A stretch of 64,000 bases of DNA from positions 3,672,001 to 3,736,000 of the forward strand of contig NZ_CP126115.1 of assembly GCF_030123505.1 (NCBI RefSeq). The letters run 5' to 3'. Position 1 is the first letter of the stretch. Every line of letters begins with the position of its first letter. The translations under genes were made by a program, and so were the position numbers. The notes below the pieces were generated by a model. The model did no database searches. It saw only the letters and a program-made list of their open reading frames with translations, and was not told where the DNA came from. The DNA is from Neobacillus sp. YX16 (lineage in GTDB: Bacteria > Bacillota > Bacilli > Bacillales > Cytobacillaceae). This document shows, piece by piece, positions 27,065 to 36,580 of the stretch.

Positions 27065-27756
27065 TTAATTTTCTGGAATAATCTCATTAACGGATGCTAA
27101 TGCGTTTAGCGTTCTCGGAAAGCCTATATACGGAAGGCAATGGGTAATAGCCGTAATCAATGTTTCCTTGTCATTGCCCACATTTACGTTGCCCTGCACA
27201 TGTGCCTTCACTTGACCTTCAGCACCGCCCAACGCACTAATGATACAAAGCGTTAATAACTCCCGCGTTTTTAAATCCATTCCCTCACGAGTGTAGAAGT
27301 CGCCAAAACAAAAAGTAGAAAGATAATCTCTACTTGTGTTGCAAGTCCCTTTTCAAAACGATTATCTTCGTCCACAGTCTTTTGGCTTTCAATTGGTAAT
27401 GGAATATTCTTGGATCTGAAAACCTCATTGACCTCATTGATGGCGTTTAATGTTTTTGGAAAACCAATATATGGAGCACATTGGTAAACAGCCTCTTTGA
27501 TTTCTACAGGTATGAGCCCGACGTTCAAGGCGGCACTTACATGTGCCTTAAGCTGAGGTAATGTCTGGTTAGTGGCAAGCACAACCAGAGTAATAAGTTC
27601 ACGTTGCTTGTCATCCAAATTACCTTGATAAAAAACTTCTCCAAAATTGAAGCGGCTCAGTATGTCCTGAAAATCAGGATCGGTAGCGTATGCAGCTGGT
27701 ACTCCATTTCCAAAGAGCTGATTGTATTTTTCCTTGCTCTTTTCAACACGGTCCAT
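27065..27756 (-). pseudogene. Carboxymuconolactone decarboxylase/AhpD-family protein, frameshifted
   Basis: Two frames carry the two halves of a two-domain CMD protein. The first (from 27756, GGAGG site) covers domain one (LDDKQRELITLVVLATN, LKAHVSAALNVG, YIGFPKTLNAINEV) and then runs out of frame after GLATQVEI. The second frame resumes with GDFYTREGMDLKTRELLTL and completes domain two (VKAHVQGNVNVG, YIGFPRTLNALASV) to 27065. The shift lies in the T-rich tract around 27300-27320; adding one T restores a single frame. It is either a real mutation or a sequencing error. Both domains lack the CxxC of AhpD peroxiredoxin partners. Confidence 0.82.
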
Positions 27757-27834
27757 ATATATGCCTCCTGTTTGAAGTAAATTTACTTTTATTATTCCAT
27801 AAGTAAGTTAAACATGATGTTTTTAAAATTAACA

Positions 27835-27850
27835 TTGATTGAGTAATCAA
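27835..27850. promoter_or_regulatory. Palindromic operator candidate for the 27967 TetR
   Basis: TTGATT-GAGT-AATCAA, perfect 6-bp arms, in the divergent region between the CMD-like gene and tetR. Related TTGATT half-sites recur at about 27912 and 27940, nearer tetR. The spacing and location fit autoregulation and control of the divergent operon. Confidence 0.5.
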
Positions 27851-27966
27851 CAACTGTTTATAATTATAAAAAAGTCCTTCATACTTTCAATGGTTAAATT
27901 CACGCAATTCGTTGATTACTGAACAAATCCATTAAAATTGTTGATTATTTTTAGGAAGATTGGTGA

Positions 27967-28521
27967 ATGAAAATGTCTAAAGTAGATAGAAGAATAGCCA
28001 AAAGCCAAATAGCGATTAAAAATGCTGTAACAGAACTCATGTCTGAAAAAAGTTTTGACGACATTACCATTCAGGATATTGCTGACAGAGCAGATGTTAA
28101 TCGAGGGACCATTTATCTTCATTACACGAATAAATACGACCTCTTGGATAAGATGATTGAAGAACATATAGAAAATCTCCGAGGACTATGCCAATCAGCA
28201 TCTGAAATGACTTTTCAAGAAGGAAATTATGTATGGTACGAATACTTTGAGCGTAATTATTTATTTTTTTCAACGATGTTAGCGAGTAAAGGTGCACCAT
28301 ATTTTCGTAGTCGTTTTCTTGATTTAGTGATAGAGGAGTTTAAAACTGAAATGGATATAGCAGCAGGAAAAAACTACGGATTAAATGTAGATGTTATTCT
28401 TCAATTTTTTGGCTCAGCAGTCGTTGGGGCAGTAGAATGGTGGTTCAAGGAAGGAATGCCTTTGCCAGCACGAGTCATGGCTGAACAAACGGGGGCATTG
28501 TTAGATAGGAACCTAGAATAA
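27967..28521 (+). CDS. TetR/AcrR-family regulator
   Basis: 184 residues. The N-terminal helix-turn-helix is clear (FDDITIQDIADRADVNRGTIY followed by LHYTNKYDLL). The C-terminal half resembles the TetR_C_33/YsiA-like all-helical domain. An alternative ATG lies 6 bases downstream. Transcribed divergently from the CMD/AKR/cupin genes, which it probably controls through the TTGATT palindromes. Confidence 0.92.
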   Translation: MKMSKVDRRIAKSQIAIKNAVTELMSEKSFDDITIQDIADRADVNRGTIYLHYTNKYDLLDKMIEEHIENLRGLCQSASEMTFQEGNYVWYEYFERNYLFFSTMLASKGAPYFRSRFLDLVIEEFKTEMDIAAGKNYGLNVDVILQFFGSAVVGAVEWWFKEGMPLPARVMAEQTGALLDRNLE

Positions 28522-28631
28522 TACCATGTTGTTTCACATTATGAAGAGATGTTCTTAAAGTAAACCAGCTAATCGTTTGCAACATCTTTCAATAGAGAGT
28601 TTATTATACTCATGAACCAAAATCTAATTTA

Positions 28632-28672
28632 TAAAAAAGCCCATCTTCCACTTTGGATAATGGGCTATTTAC
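28632..28672 (-). terminator. Terminator downstream of the SDR gene
   Basis: AGCCCAT (28638-28644) / ATGGGCT (28660-28666), 7-bp stem. On the minus strand it ends with a T-run (from the A-run at 28632-28638). It serves the SDR/MFS unit and may also stop plus-strand reading from tetR. Confidence 0.7.
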
Positions 28673-28686
28673 TGTTACTTTTAATA

Positions 28687-29394
28687 TTACCAATCGATTT
28701 GTTCTCCATCTCTGAAGAATCTTCCATTTGGTCCTTCAGGTCCAATAGTCGCTAACAACAGGATAGACTCAGCAGCTTGCTTAGGAGTTATTGGAGCAGA
28801 TTGTCCACCCATATCTGAGCTTACCCATCCCGGATCGACAGCATTTATTTTGATATCACCATTGATTTCCGCAGCTACTAATCGTGTCAATCCATTTAGG
28901 GAAAATTTAGACAACTTATATGCGCCTACTCCTGGATAAGACATTTCGCTCATTGCCCCATATTCTGAGGAAACATTAATAATTCTCCCATAGCCCTGTA
29001 TTTCCATGAGGGGAATAAAGGAACGAATCACATGGTAAACACCGAAGAAATTAGTAGCCATTGTTTTCTCCAGAATGCCAAGCTCCATAGCCAATATCTT
29101 TTCATTCTTATCTAAATACACGCCTGCATTATTTACCAATACGTCTAATCTTCCAAAACGCATATTTACTGTAATGGCAGCTTGATTAATGCTTTCTTGA
29201 TTATCTACATCCATTTCCACAAAAGAAACATCAAGATTTGAATCGATAAGTTTTTGCGCAGCTTCATGACCCATCTCTGGGTCCCGACTTGCCAAAATGA
29301 CCTTATAACCCTTTAACGCCAATTGCTTGACCAGCTCAAACCCAATTCCTCGATTTCCGCCGGTGACAAGTGCAACTTGTTTATCCTGTGACAT
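28687..29394 (-). CDS. Short-chain dehydrogenase/reductase
   Basis: About 235 residues, classical SDR. TGGNRGIG cofactor motif, NNAGVY, catalytic Ser in NVSSEYGAM, and a Tyr/Lys pair in GAYKLSKFSL (YxxxK). The end (RFFRDGEQIDW) resembles YxxxD carbonyl reductases. The ATG at 29394 follows AAAGGGATGA; a frame extending to 29430 has no site. It is 62 bp downstream of the MFS transporter gene and divergent, together with it, from a LysR regulator. Confidence 0.93.
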   Translation of the reverse strand: MSQDKQVALVTGGNRGIGFELVKQLALKGYKVILASRDPEMGHEAAQKLIDSNLDVSFVEMDVDNQESINQAAITVNMRFGRLDVLVNNAGVYLDKNEKILAMELGILEKTMATNFFGVYHVIRSFIPLMEIQGYGRIINVSSEYGAMSEMSYPGVGAYKLSKFSLNGLTRLVAAEINGDIKINAVDPGWVSSDMGGQSAPITPKQAAESILLLATIGPEGPNGRFFRDGEQIDW

Positions 29395-29456
29395 GTAAAT
29401 CATCCCTTTCTCGTCTTTGATTAAAAGCATCTTAAATTCCTGATTAGGGATACACC

Positions 29457-30626
29457 TTATGTGGAGAGTTGTTTTGCGGGACTATACATATAATTTCTTA
29501 GAATAATAGTTACCAACCCTAGTATTAATGATAGAATTCCGACTAACACAACATATTGTGTACCCATATCCGATATAATTAATCCGCCCACAGCTGCCCC
29601 AAATGTTGTTCCTAAGTTAGCGGATGTTAGAAATAATCCATTAGCAAAATCAGGAGCCTCGGGAGCTGCAGACATAACCCAATACTGAGTGATATTGACC
29701 CCAATACCTGCCAATACTCCCCAAATTAACGCAATAATCGCCATAGGTACGGTTAAATGTCCTGTGAAAAATAATAGGATATAAACTGTCCCTAATACAA
29801 AAGGATAGGTTACGACAGATTTCTTCGCATTTTTAGTTAATAATTTCCCTGCCACAATATTTCCTATAATATTGGCTCCACCGTAGACGAATAGTATTAA
29901 ACTAATAGAATTCGAAGATAGATTCGTAACGTTTTTCAGATAATCAGCAAGATAACTATAAACTCCAAATACTGCGGAATTTAATAAAATGACTGTTACA
30001 ATGGAAAGCCATGTCATTGATTTTTTTAATACTGATATTTGAGTTCCAAAAGAAAGTCTTTCCTCTACCGGCATAGAGGGTACAAATAGTAACGTAGCAA
30101 TGAATGCTACGGCATTCACAACAGCAAAGAATACCATCGCCATTTGTAAAGAAACTGCGGTAGCAATAAAACTAGCCACTGGTACACCGACTACCATACC
30201 AGCAGATACCCCAATAAATACTCTCGAAACAGCTTTTGGTGCTTCTTCTTTACTTACTGAGGCGGCCGCTACGGAAAAAGCCAACGAACAATAAATTGGA
30301 TGAAAAAAGGCTGGAATGATACGAGCCATTAATAGAATGGTAAAGTTAGATGTAAATATGGATACGATGTTACCAAAAACAAAAACACCTAGTACAAGTA
30401 ACATGACTCTCTTCCGATTGATTCCTGAAAATAATAAAGGCATCGTTGGACCAGATACTGCAACAACCAAGGCAAAAAGACTCACCAGCCATCCTGCTTT
30501 TGATACACTGACATGAAAATGTTCGGCAATGTCAGGTAAAATCCCTATAACACCCATTTCAGTATTTAAAATGCCAAATACTCCAATTGTTAATATAAAA
30601 ATCAACAAGTTATTCCGTTTAGTCAA
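29457..30626 (-). CDS. MFS transporter (drug/sugar efflux, DHA1 family)
   Basis: About 389 residues, 12 predicted membrane segments. The N-terminus reads ILNTEMGVIGILPDIAEHF and the loop 2-3 motif A is divergent (FSGINRKRVMLL). This layout fits the AraJ/YdhL-type DHA1 exporters. The start is a TTG at 30626 with AGGAG 7 bases upstream; a TTG at 30647 without a site is less likely. It is divergent from the LysR gene at 30815, which probably activates it together with the SDR. Confidence 0.88.
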   Translation of the reverse strand: MTKRNNLLIFILTIGVFGILNTEMGVIGILPDIAEHFHVSVSKAGWLVSLFALVVAVSGPTMPLLFSGINRKRVMLLVLGVFVFGNIVSIFTSNFTILLMARIIPAFFHPIYCSLAFSVAAASVSKEEAPKAVSRVFIGVSAGMVVGVPVASFIATAVSLQMAMVFFAVVNAVAFIATLLFVPSMPVEERLSFGTQISVLKKSMTWLSIVTVILLNSAVFGVYSYLADYLKNVTNLSSNSISLILFVYGGANIIGNIVAGKLLTKNAKKSVVTYPFVLGTVYILLFFTGHLTVPMAIIALIWGVLAGIGVNITQYWVMSAAPEAPDFANGLFLTSANLGTTFGAAVGGLIISDMGTQYVVLVGILSLILGLVTIILRNYMYSPAKQLST

Positions 30627-30739
30627 ATAAACAACTCCTATCTTCAACTTTTAAACGACTTTTGCTTTTTTACGTGTTTTACCTAAAATCATCCTTTGTT
30701 ATTTATTCTAGTGTAATCCTGGTATATAACAATTACTTA

Positions 30740-30765
30740 TATCAAATATCATGATATGCTTGATA
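30740..30765. promoter_or_regulatory. LysR-type binding site candidate
   Basis: TATCAA (30740-30745) and TTGATA (30760-30765) are inverted arms flanking a second palindrome, ATATCATGATAT (30746-30757). It lies in the 190-bp divergent region between the MFS gene and the LysR gene, where LysR regulators normally bind. Confidence 0.5.
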
Positions 30766-30814
30766 GGCATTTCTGAACTGTATATACTAAAACATGATAA
30801 AGGAGGAGTAATAG

Positions 30815-31711
30815 ATGGAATTAAGGGTTTTGCGCTATTTTCTTACTGTTGCAAGAGAAGGAAGTATTACAGGTGCTGCTGATTTTTTGCATCTTACCCA
30901 GCCAACCTTATCAAGACAATTAAAAGACCTCGAACAACAGTTAGGAAAAAAACTATTCATTCGCAGTAGTCATAGTATCGTACTTACAGAAGAAGGAATG
31001 CTTCTGCGAAAACGAGCAGAAGAAATCATTGATATGATCGATAAATTAGAGGCAGAATTTAGTTCCATGGAGGAAACAATTAGTGGTGATGTTTACATTG
31101 GTGGTGGGGAAACAGATGCCATGAGACAGATCGCTCGGGTAGTAAAAGATTTACAGTTACCTTCTCCAAATATACGGTATCACCTCTACAGCGGAAACGA
31201 AGATGATGTGACTGAACGGCTTGACAAGGGATTGCTCGACTTTGGTATTTTAATTCAGCCAGCAGATTTATCAAAATACAATTATATCAATATCCCTGCC
31301 AAAGATGTTTGGGGAGTTGTGATGAGGAAAGACAGTCCACTTGCTTCCAAAGATACCATCCAAGCTGTGGATTTATTAAATGTTCCGCTAATCTGTTCAC
31401 GACAGGCAATGAAACAGACATTCTCTAAAAATGAATTTGCGGATTGGTTTGGTGAAGATTTTGATAAATTAAACGTCGTAACTACATACAATCTTGCCTA
31501 TAATGCTGCTATTATGGTTGATGAGGGCATTGGTTATGCAATAACCCTTGATAAAATAGTGAATACCTCTAGTGATAGTAACCTTTGTTTCAGACCGCTA
31601 GAGCCAAGACTTGAATCTGGCTTAAATATTGTTTGGAAAAAGCACCAGGTTTTTTCCGCTGCTGCTGATTTGTTTTTAAAAGAAATTCAGGTGAAATTTT
31701 CAAGTCTTTGA
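30815..31711 (+). CDS. LysR-family transcriptional regulator
   Basis: 298 residues. The N-terminal HTH is typical (ITGAADFLHLTQPTLSRQLKDL followed by EQQLGKKLF). The periplasmic-binding-like effector domain fills the rest. AAAGGAGGAG precedes the ATG. It is divergent from the MFS/SDR pair and likely controls them; the effector is unknown. Confidence 0.94.
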   Translation: MELRVLRYFLTVAREGSITGAADFLHLTQPTLSRQLKDLEQQLGKKLFIRSSHSIVLTEEGMLLRKRAEEIIDMIDKLEAEFSSMEETISGDVYIGGGETDAMRQIARVVKDLQLPSPNIRYHLYSGNEDDVTERLDKGLLDFGILIQPADLSKYNYINIPAKDVWGVVMRKDSPLASKDTIQAVDLLNVPLICSRQAMKQTFSKNEFADWFGEDFDKLNVVTTYNLAYNAAIMVDEGIGYAITLDKIVNTSSDSNLCFRPLEPRLESGLNIVWKKHQVFSAAADLFLKEIQVKFSSL

Positions 31712-31797
31712 CCCTACGGCTTCTTCATATCGTAGTAGCTGTTTTAATATTTATTTGACGATTATTAGCTTATCTTGAAACAATTATCTTTCTAATA

Positions 31798-31829
31798 AAA
31801 AAATGGGCTACATATTTGCAGCCCTTTTT
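31798..31829. terminator. Bidirectional terminator between LysR and histidine kinase
   Basis: GGGCT (31805-31809) / AGCCC (31820-31824), flanked by an A-run and a T-run, between the convergent LysR (+) and kinase (-) genes. The short stem is extended by A-T pairing of the flanks. Confidence 0.65.
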
Positions 31830-31831
31830 AC

Positions 31832-33049
31832 TTACCCCATATTTGCTGCTGGAAACTGAATGGTAACCGTTGTTCCTTCACCTTTTACGCTATCAAAGTG
31901 AATGGTTCCTTTATACTTTTCAGCAATATTAAAGCAAATCATCATCCCTAGGCCAGTTCCTTTACTTTTTAACGAGTAAAATGGTGTACCAAGAGATTCC
32001 ATTTCTTCCTTTGACATTCCTTGTCCACTATCCGTTACTTTAATTTCAACCAAGTTCTTATTCCTTTCAGCGGTGACCACAACAGAATCACCAACTTTCG
32101 ATGCCTCAATCGCATTTTTAATAATGTTAATTAATAGCTGTTTAAATTCGATTGTATTCGCAGCGATATAACAATCCTCCACCACACTTAGTACAATCTC
32201 ATTATGATGTAGGAGGCCGTAAGTGTTGAGTAGATCCGTTACACTTTGAAGAACATTCTTTACATTTACTAGTCCCGTTTCAGTGTCTTTGTCGGGCTTA
32301 GCAATGGATAAAAATTGAGAAATTACCTGTTCTGCACTGTTTAATTCATTAATCAGTAACGAGTAATGCCGCTCACTATTTTCATGATATGTATTATCTT
32401 TCTCATATAACTGTAAGAAGCCTTTAACCACTGTTAATGGATTTCTAATCTCGTGTGCCACAGCAGCAGCCAGCTGTCCAGTTATTTTCAGACGTTCTGT
32501 ATGTTTAATTTGCTCATAGTAGAGCTTCTGTTTCTCCAACCGTCCATGCGATAAGTAAAAAATAAAATAGAGAATGGCTTGGCTTCCCAAAAAGTTAATA
32601 ATATTTCCAATCAAATCTTTACTTATATAAGGATAAAGATCTCCTCGGTCAATGATGGCAATATAGCTAAAAAGACTTATGATGGACAAAGTATTTAATA
32701 GTAAGGAAAGATGAAAGAGTTTTGTATCAAAAAACAAGATTGAAATGGCAGGAATAAAGCATAAAAATATAAAGTTGGACCAGGTATTCGGATATAAAAA
32801 GAAGATGGTATAAAAATAACTAGATGCTATGACGATGATAATGATCCTAAGAAAATGTGACTTATATAAAGGGTAAATTAATAAGCAACTAGAAAAAAAG
32901 AAAACTAAAACACCATGCATAATATAGCCTAGTCCAGGATGATGAAGAAGTGGATTACCGGCAAACAGCCCAAGTAGCATAAGTGCAATTACCACTAACA
33001 CTGTGCCGTAATATAACTTTAAATTAATTTGAGTATTTTTGTTCTTCAT
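31832..33049 (-). CDS. Membrane sensor histidine kinase (orphan, sporulation-kinase type)
   Basis: About 405 residues. Five or six N-terminal membrane segments, then a dimerisation/phosphoacceptor domain with the H-box AAAVAHEIRNPLTVVKGF, and an HATPase_c domain: N-box (LLINIIKNAIEA), G1 (VTDSGQGM) and G2 (KGTGLGMMIC). The ATG at 33049 follows AGAAGGGG; the frame extends to 33091 without a site. No response regulator is adjacent, as for the KinA-KinE phosphorelay kinases of Bacillus, which also share the HEIRNPL H-box. Which signal it senses is not visible. Confidence 0.9.
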   Translation of the reverse strand: MKNKNTQINLKLYYGTVLVVIALMLLGLFAGNPLLHHPGLGYIMHGVLVFFFSSCLLIYPLYKSHFLRIIIIVIASSYFYTIFFLYPNTWSNFIFLCFIPAISILFFDTKLFHLSLLLNTLSIISLFSYIAIIDRGDLYPYISKDLIGNIINFLGSQAILYFIFYLSHGRLEKQKLYYEQIKHTERLKITGQLAAAVAHEIRNPLTVVKGFLQLYEKDNTYHENSERHYSLLINELNSAEQVISQFLSIAKPDKDTETGLVNVKNVLQSVTDLLNTYGLLHHNEIVLSVVEDCYIAANTIEFKQLLINIIKNAIEASKVGDSVVVTAERNKNLVEIKVTDSGQGMSKEEMESLGTPFYSLKSKGTGLGMMICFNIAEKYKGTIHFDSVKGEGTTVTIQFPAANMG

Positions 33050-33219
33050 ACTTACCCCTTCTGCTAAGAGCCAAATCTTAATTTGTATCAAACTTCCTAT
33101 ATTCTATCATATTGCTTTATGGAAATATAAAGCTACAGGTTAGATTGTATAAAAAAAAGCCTCAATAGTAACTGAAGCTTAGAGATTATATGCAAAATAT
33201 TTTAATACCCTCAGACATT

Positions 33220-33870
33220 TTAATTGGTTTCGGCACATTTCCATATCGCTTTACCTTTTAGTGTAAAAATGCCGTATTCTTTTGTTTTGGCGGAATTTAT
33301 CATGGCTTGAGCCAATATTTCTGTCGGCAGAGGGTTTTGTGAGCGAAAAATTCCTATTCTATTAAAAAACTGTATGGCTTTCAATCCGGCAACTTCAGCA
33401 GTTCTATCACTATTTTTTCGTATCAATACAGGCGGGTTAAAGATTGTTAACTTTGAAAAACCTAGAGCCTTTACAGCTTCTTCTAACTGCCCTTTCATCC
33501 TAGTATAATAGAAGGGAGAATTAGGCGAAGAAAAACCAGAAGATACCAATACATAATTATTCACATTGTTTTGTCTGGCAAATTTTGCAAACTGGTATTG
33601 ATAATCGTAATCCACTATCCATTGAGCTTCTTTACCTCCCGCCGCTTTAAGGGTTGTTCCCAAACACGAGAATAAAACATCGCCCTTCACTAAATGCTTC
33701 CATTGTTCTGGTATATCAAAGTTAATAATATGTATCTTTAGTTTTTCATGTTGGATATCCAAATTACGCCTTACAAAAATATCTACCTTATGATAAGAAT
33801 CGTCTTTTAACAATAAATCCAGCAAGTCTTTACCTGTCGCTCCCGTTGCTCCTATTAATAATGCGTGCAT
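33220..33870 (-). CDS. NAD(P)-binding Rossmann protein (NmrA/HTATIP2-like)
   Basis: About 216 residues, atypical SDR. The cofactor motif is LIGATGATGKDLL, and later VLVSSGFSSPNSPFYYTRMKGQLE carries a YxxxK-like element. It resembles oxidoreductase HTATIP2/YwnB-like proteins. AAGGAG precedes the ATG at 33870. A single gene, with no functional context from its neighbours. Confidence 0.87.
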   Translation of the reverse strand: MHALLIGATGATGKDLLDLLLKDDSYHKVDIFVRRNLDIQHEKLKIHIINFDIPEQWKHLVKGDVLFSCLGTTLKAAGGKEAQWIVDYDYQYQFAKFARQNNVNNYVLVSSGFSSPNSPFYYTRMKGQLEEAVKALGFSKLTIFNPPVLIRKNSDRTAEVAGLKAIQFFNRIGIFRSQNPLPTEILAQAMINSAKTKEYGIFTLKGKAIWKCAETN

Positions 33871-34274
33871 TTTATTCTCCTTATGGTTAAATATAGTCAC
33901 TCTGAAATTAAATTCTGCGTTTGTTCTAATTTAGGGTAGTAAAGAGGGACCTATAGTTGAAGCCCCTTCTTAATATGATACAAGTTAAAGCTTAGTATAA
34001 GTCAAGCGAAAGTCTAAATAAAAAAATCCCCTCCATTTTTTAAAAGAATCCTAGCATCATAAATAGCCTTTTTCTATTTATTTTCAACTCTAAACTGCAG
34101 CATATAAATTTAAAAGAGCTAATCGCAAGTTCTCTCCTTCCAGGATTGTAACTTTTTTATATTTGCATAATTCCTTTTCTAAAATGTGTTTGCAATATAT
34201 AATTTAGTAATTCATTGTTCGGATTTTTTTGATAAAATTCATGAATTAAACGCATGAAGGTGGGGTGGTAAACA
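33871..34274. other. Intergenic stretch between divergent genes
   Basis: About 400 bp between the minus-strand Rossmann gene and the plus-strand LysR gene. AT-rich; it must hold both promoters. No credible ORF, RNA gene or strong hairpin was seen. The last 35 bases before the LysR start (ATTAAACGCATGA and on) recur before the LysR remnant at 42860. Confidence 0.5.
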
Positions 34275-35186
34275 ATGGAGACGAGACAAATACAATATTT
34301 CCTGGAAGTAGCAAAAAGAGAGCATGTAACAGAGGCAGCAGATGCCTTGCATATTGCCCAATCTGCCATTAGCAGACAAATATCCAATTTAGAGAAGGAA
34401 TTAGGTGTAGAGCTTTTTATTCGTGAGGGAAGGAGTGTAAAGTTAACCCCTCTAGGAAAAATTTTTTATGAACGGATTAAACAAGTGTGGTATTTGATGG
34501 AGGATTCAAAGAGAGAAATTAGAGAATATTTAAATCCTGAAAAAGGGACCGTTCGAATTGCTTTTCCGATTAGCATGGCAGCCCATACTTTGCCTCACAT
34601 TATTTATTCTTTTCGTACTCGTTTCCCCGAAGCAAAATTTCAAATGAGCAATGCCCTTTATTATGATTTGATAGACGGTGTTATAAATGGTCAATTTAAT
34701 TTGGCGATGATTGCCCCCATGCCAAATCTGGAAAAAGAAAAAAAGATTAAAGGGGACACTCTTTTCACAGAGAATATCGTGGCACTCATCCCTCTTCATC
34801 ATCCATTATCTGACCGGGAATCCATTCGATTACGGGATTTAAAAAACGACCCCTTCTGCGTTCTTCCTGAAGGATTTGTATTTCGTGAACAAGTTGTTCA
34901 AGCCTGTAACGAAGTGGGTTTTTCACCAAATATCGCATTCGAAGGGAAAGATATTGACGCATTAAAAGGGTTAGTATCTGCAGGCTTGGGTGTAGCCTTG
35001 ATGCCTGAGATGACATTGGTAGATAACACACCACGATCTACCGTCGTTATTCCGATTTCAGATTCGAGACTCACGCGAACAGTCGGTGTTATCTACCCGA
35101 CCGAACGTAACCTACTTCCCACTGAAGAGTTGTTTTATAATTTTCTTATTGAAACCTATGAAAGATTGAATGAGTTTAAAAAGTAA
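34275..35186 (+). CDS. LysR-family transcriptional regulator (GltC/CynR-like)
   Basis: 303 residues. The N-terminal HTH is clear (VTEAADALHIAQSAISRQISNL followed by EKELGVELF). The ligand domain has the LysR pattern (GTVRIAFPISMAAHTLP, LVSAGLGVALMPEM). It shares its first 33 codons, its leader and its last 25 bases with the deleted copy at 42860-42983, so a paralogue once existed. It is followed by a terminator and a convergent, frameshifted MFS exporter gene. Its target genes are not evident. Confidence 0.93.
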   Translation: METRQIQYFLEVAKREHVTEAADALHIAQSAISRQISNLEKELGVELFIREGRSVKLTPLGKIFYERIKQVWYLMEDSKREIREYLNPEKGTVRIAFPISMAAHTLPHIIYSFRTRFPEAKFQMSNALYYDLIDGVINGQFNLAMIAPMPNLEKEKKIKGDTLFTENIVALIPLHHPLSDRESIRLRDLKNDPFCVLPEGFVFREQVVQACNEVGFSPNIAFEGKDIDALKGLVSAGLGVALMPEMTLVDNTPRSTVVIPISDSRLTRTVGVIYPTERNLLPTEELFYNFLIETYERLNEFKK

Positions 35187-35227
35187 TTTTCAAAACATGA
35201 TCTTACGTTTAAAATGCAACTAAATTA

Positions 35228-35268
35228 ACAAAATGACTCAGTTCATTAGAATTGAGTCATTTTGTTCT
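35228..35268. terminator. Bidirectional terminator after LysR
   Basis: AAAATGACTCA (35230-35240) / TGAGTCATTTT (35253-35263), perfect 11-bp stem, extended by C/G at 35229/35264. It lies between convergent LysR (+) and the broken exporter (-). Confidence 0.88.
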
Positions 35269-35307
35269 TCTGCTTATTCAACCAAAGCCTCTTTAGTTCG
35301 TCGTTTA

Positions 35308-36535
35308 TTATGCCCGCATTTTTTTGGAAAGAGGTGATGTTTTGGCATTTTTAGCTAGAGCTACATAAGCGATGATAGATAACAAGCTTGTTGTGAAAAT
35401 AATAATTCCGAATGGTACTGCAGAATATTCACCTGCAATCCCTACAAGTGGGGCAGTAACGGCACCTAATAAAGTTGGCAAAACACCCAAGAGTGCAGCG
35501 GCGCTTCCAGCAATATGCCCTTGTGATTCCATCGCCAATGTAAAAGAAGTCGGACCTGTAATACCAATTGCTGCGTTTAAAAAGAAAAGTGGAATGACTA
35601 ACATCATTAACGGGCCATGCAAAAAGACTTCGATTAAGACAATCGTCCCAGATATAAAAGCTAGTGCAAGGCCAATAAGAAGAATACTATCTTCTTTTAT
35701 CCGCCCTGCTAATAGTTTCACAATTTGAGCCCCTAGAATTAAACTAATGCCATTCAATGCAAAAAGCATTGAAAACACTTTCGGTGTCACGCCAAAAATA
35801 CTTTGATAAATAAATGAAGCTCCGGAAATGTAGGCAAAAACCCCGGAAAACAATATACCCTGAACAAGAGCGTATCCCATGAATTCCCTATGTTTTAACA
35901 AATCTTTAAAATTGCGTAATAACCCCATAAAATCACTAGAAACACGACGTTCTGCAGGTAAGCTTTCTTTGATTTTCAATGCTGTTAAAGTTGATAATAA
36001 GATCCCAAAAAAACCCAAAAAGATAAATATACCTACCCAAGAATTAAAAGAAATGATGGCACTTCCTGCAAGCGGTGCAATCAACGGAGCTAGATTACCG
36101 ATGACTGTTAAGAGTGAAAAAAACTTTGTCAGTTCTATACCACTGAATAAATCACGAACCATTGCACGAGAAATAACAATCCCAGCCGAACCTGCAAATC
36201 CCTGTATGAAGCGCAAAATTATAAATACAGTAATGTTCGGTGCAAAAGCACAAGCGAAAGAAGAAAGAGAATACACAATCATAGAAATCAATAAAGGTTT
36301 ACGTCTGCCATGAACATCACTGAATGCACCCATGATAATTTGACCGAATGCGATTCCTAAAATACATGAGGTCAAGCTTGCTTGGACCATAGAAGCCTTT
36401 TGTCTCAAAATAGCCTATAATATTAGGAAATGACGCTAAATACATATCGATCGTAAACGGACCAATTCCAGAAAATACTGCTAAAAGGATAGCGAAAGGA
36501 AGCGAATATTTATTCGACTTTAAAACCAATTCCAT
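35308..36535 (-). pseudogene. Bcr/CflA-type MFS multidrug exporter, frameshifted
   Basis: The N-terminus starts at 36535 (KYSLPFAILLAVFSGIGPFTIDMYLASFPNI) and breaks after GYFETK. The remaining 11 membrane segments continue in another frame (ASMVQASLTSCILGIAFGQ, then the motif A-like SDVHGRRKPLLI) to 35308. At 36385-36395 the minus strand reads ACAAAAGGCTTC; removing one base gives one continuous frame of about 405 residues. Downstream the sequence is intact, so the mutation is recent or a sequencing error. A restart at the in-frame TTG at 36408 is unlikely to give a functional exporter. Confidence 0.85.
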
Positions 36536-36580
36536 ACAGCTCCTAACTATATTTTCAAATCATAGCATTACTCGACATTT

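Noticed and set aside
30100..30516. Plus-strand open frames inside the MFS transporter gene
   Set aside because: Low-complexity antisense of membrane segments (Thr/Ala rich), with no ribosome binding site.
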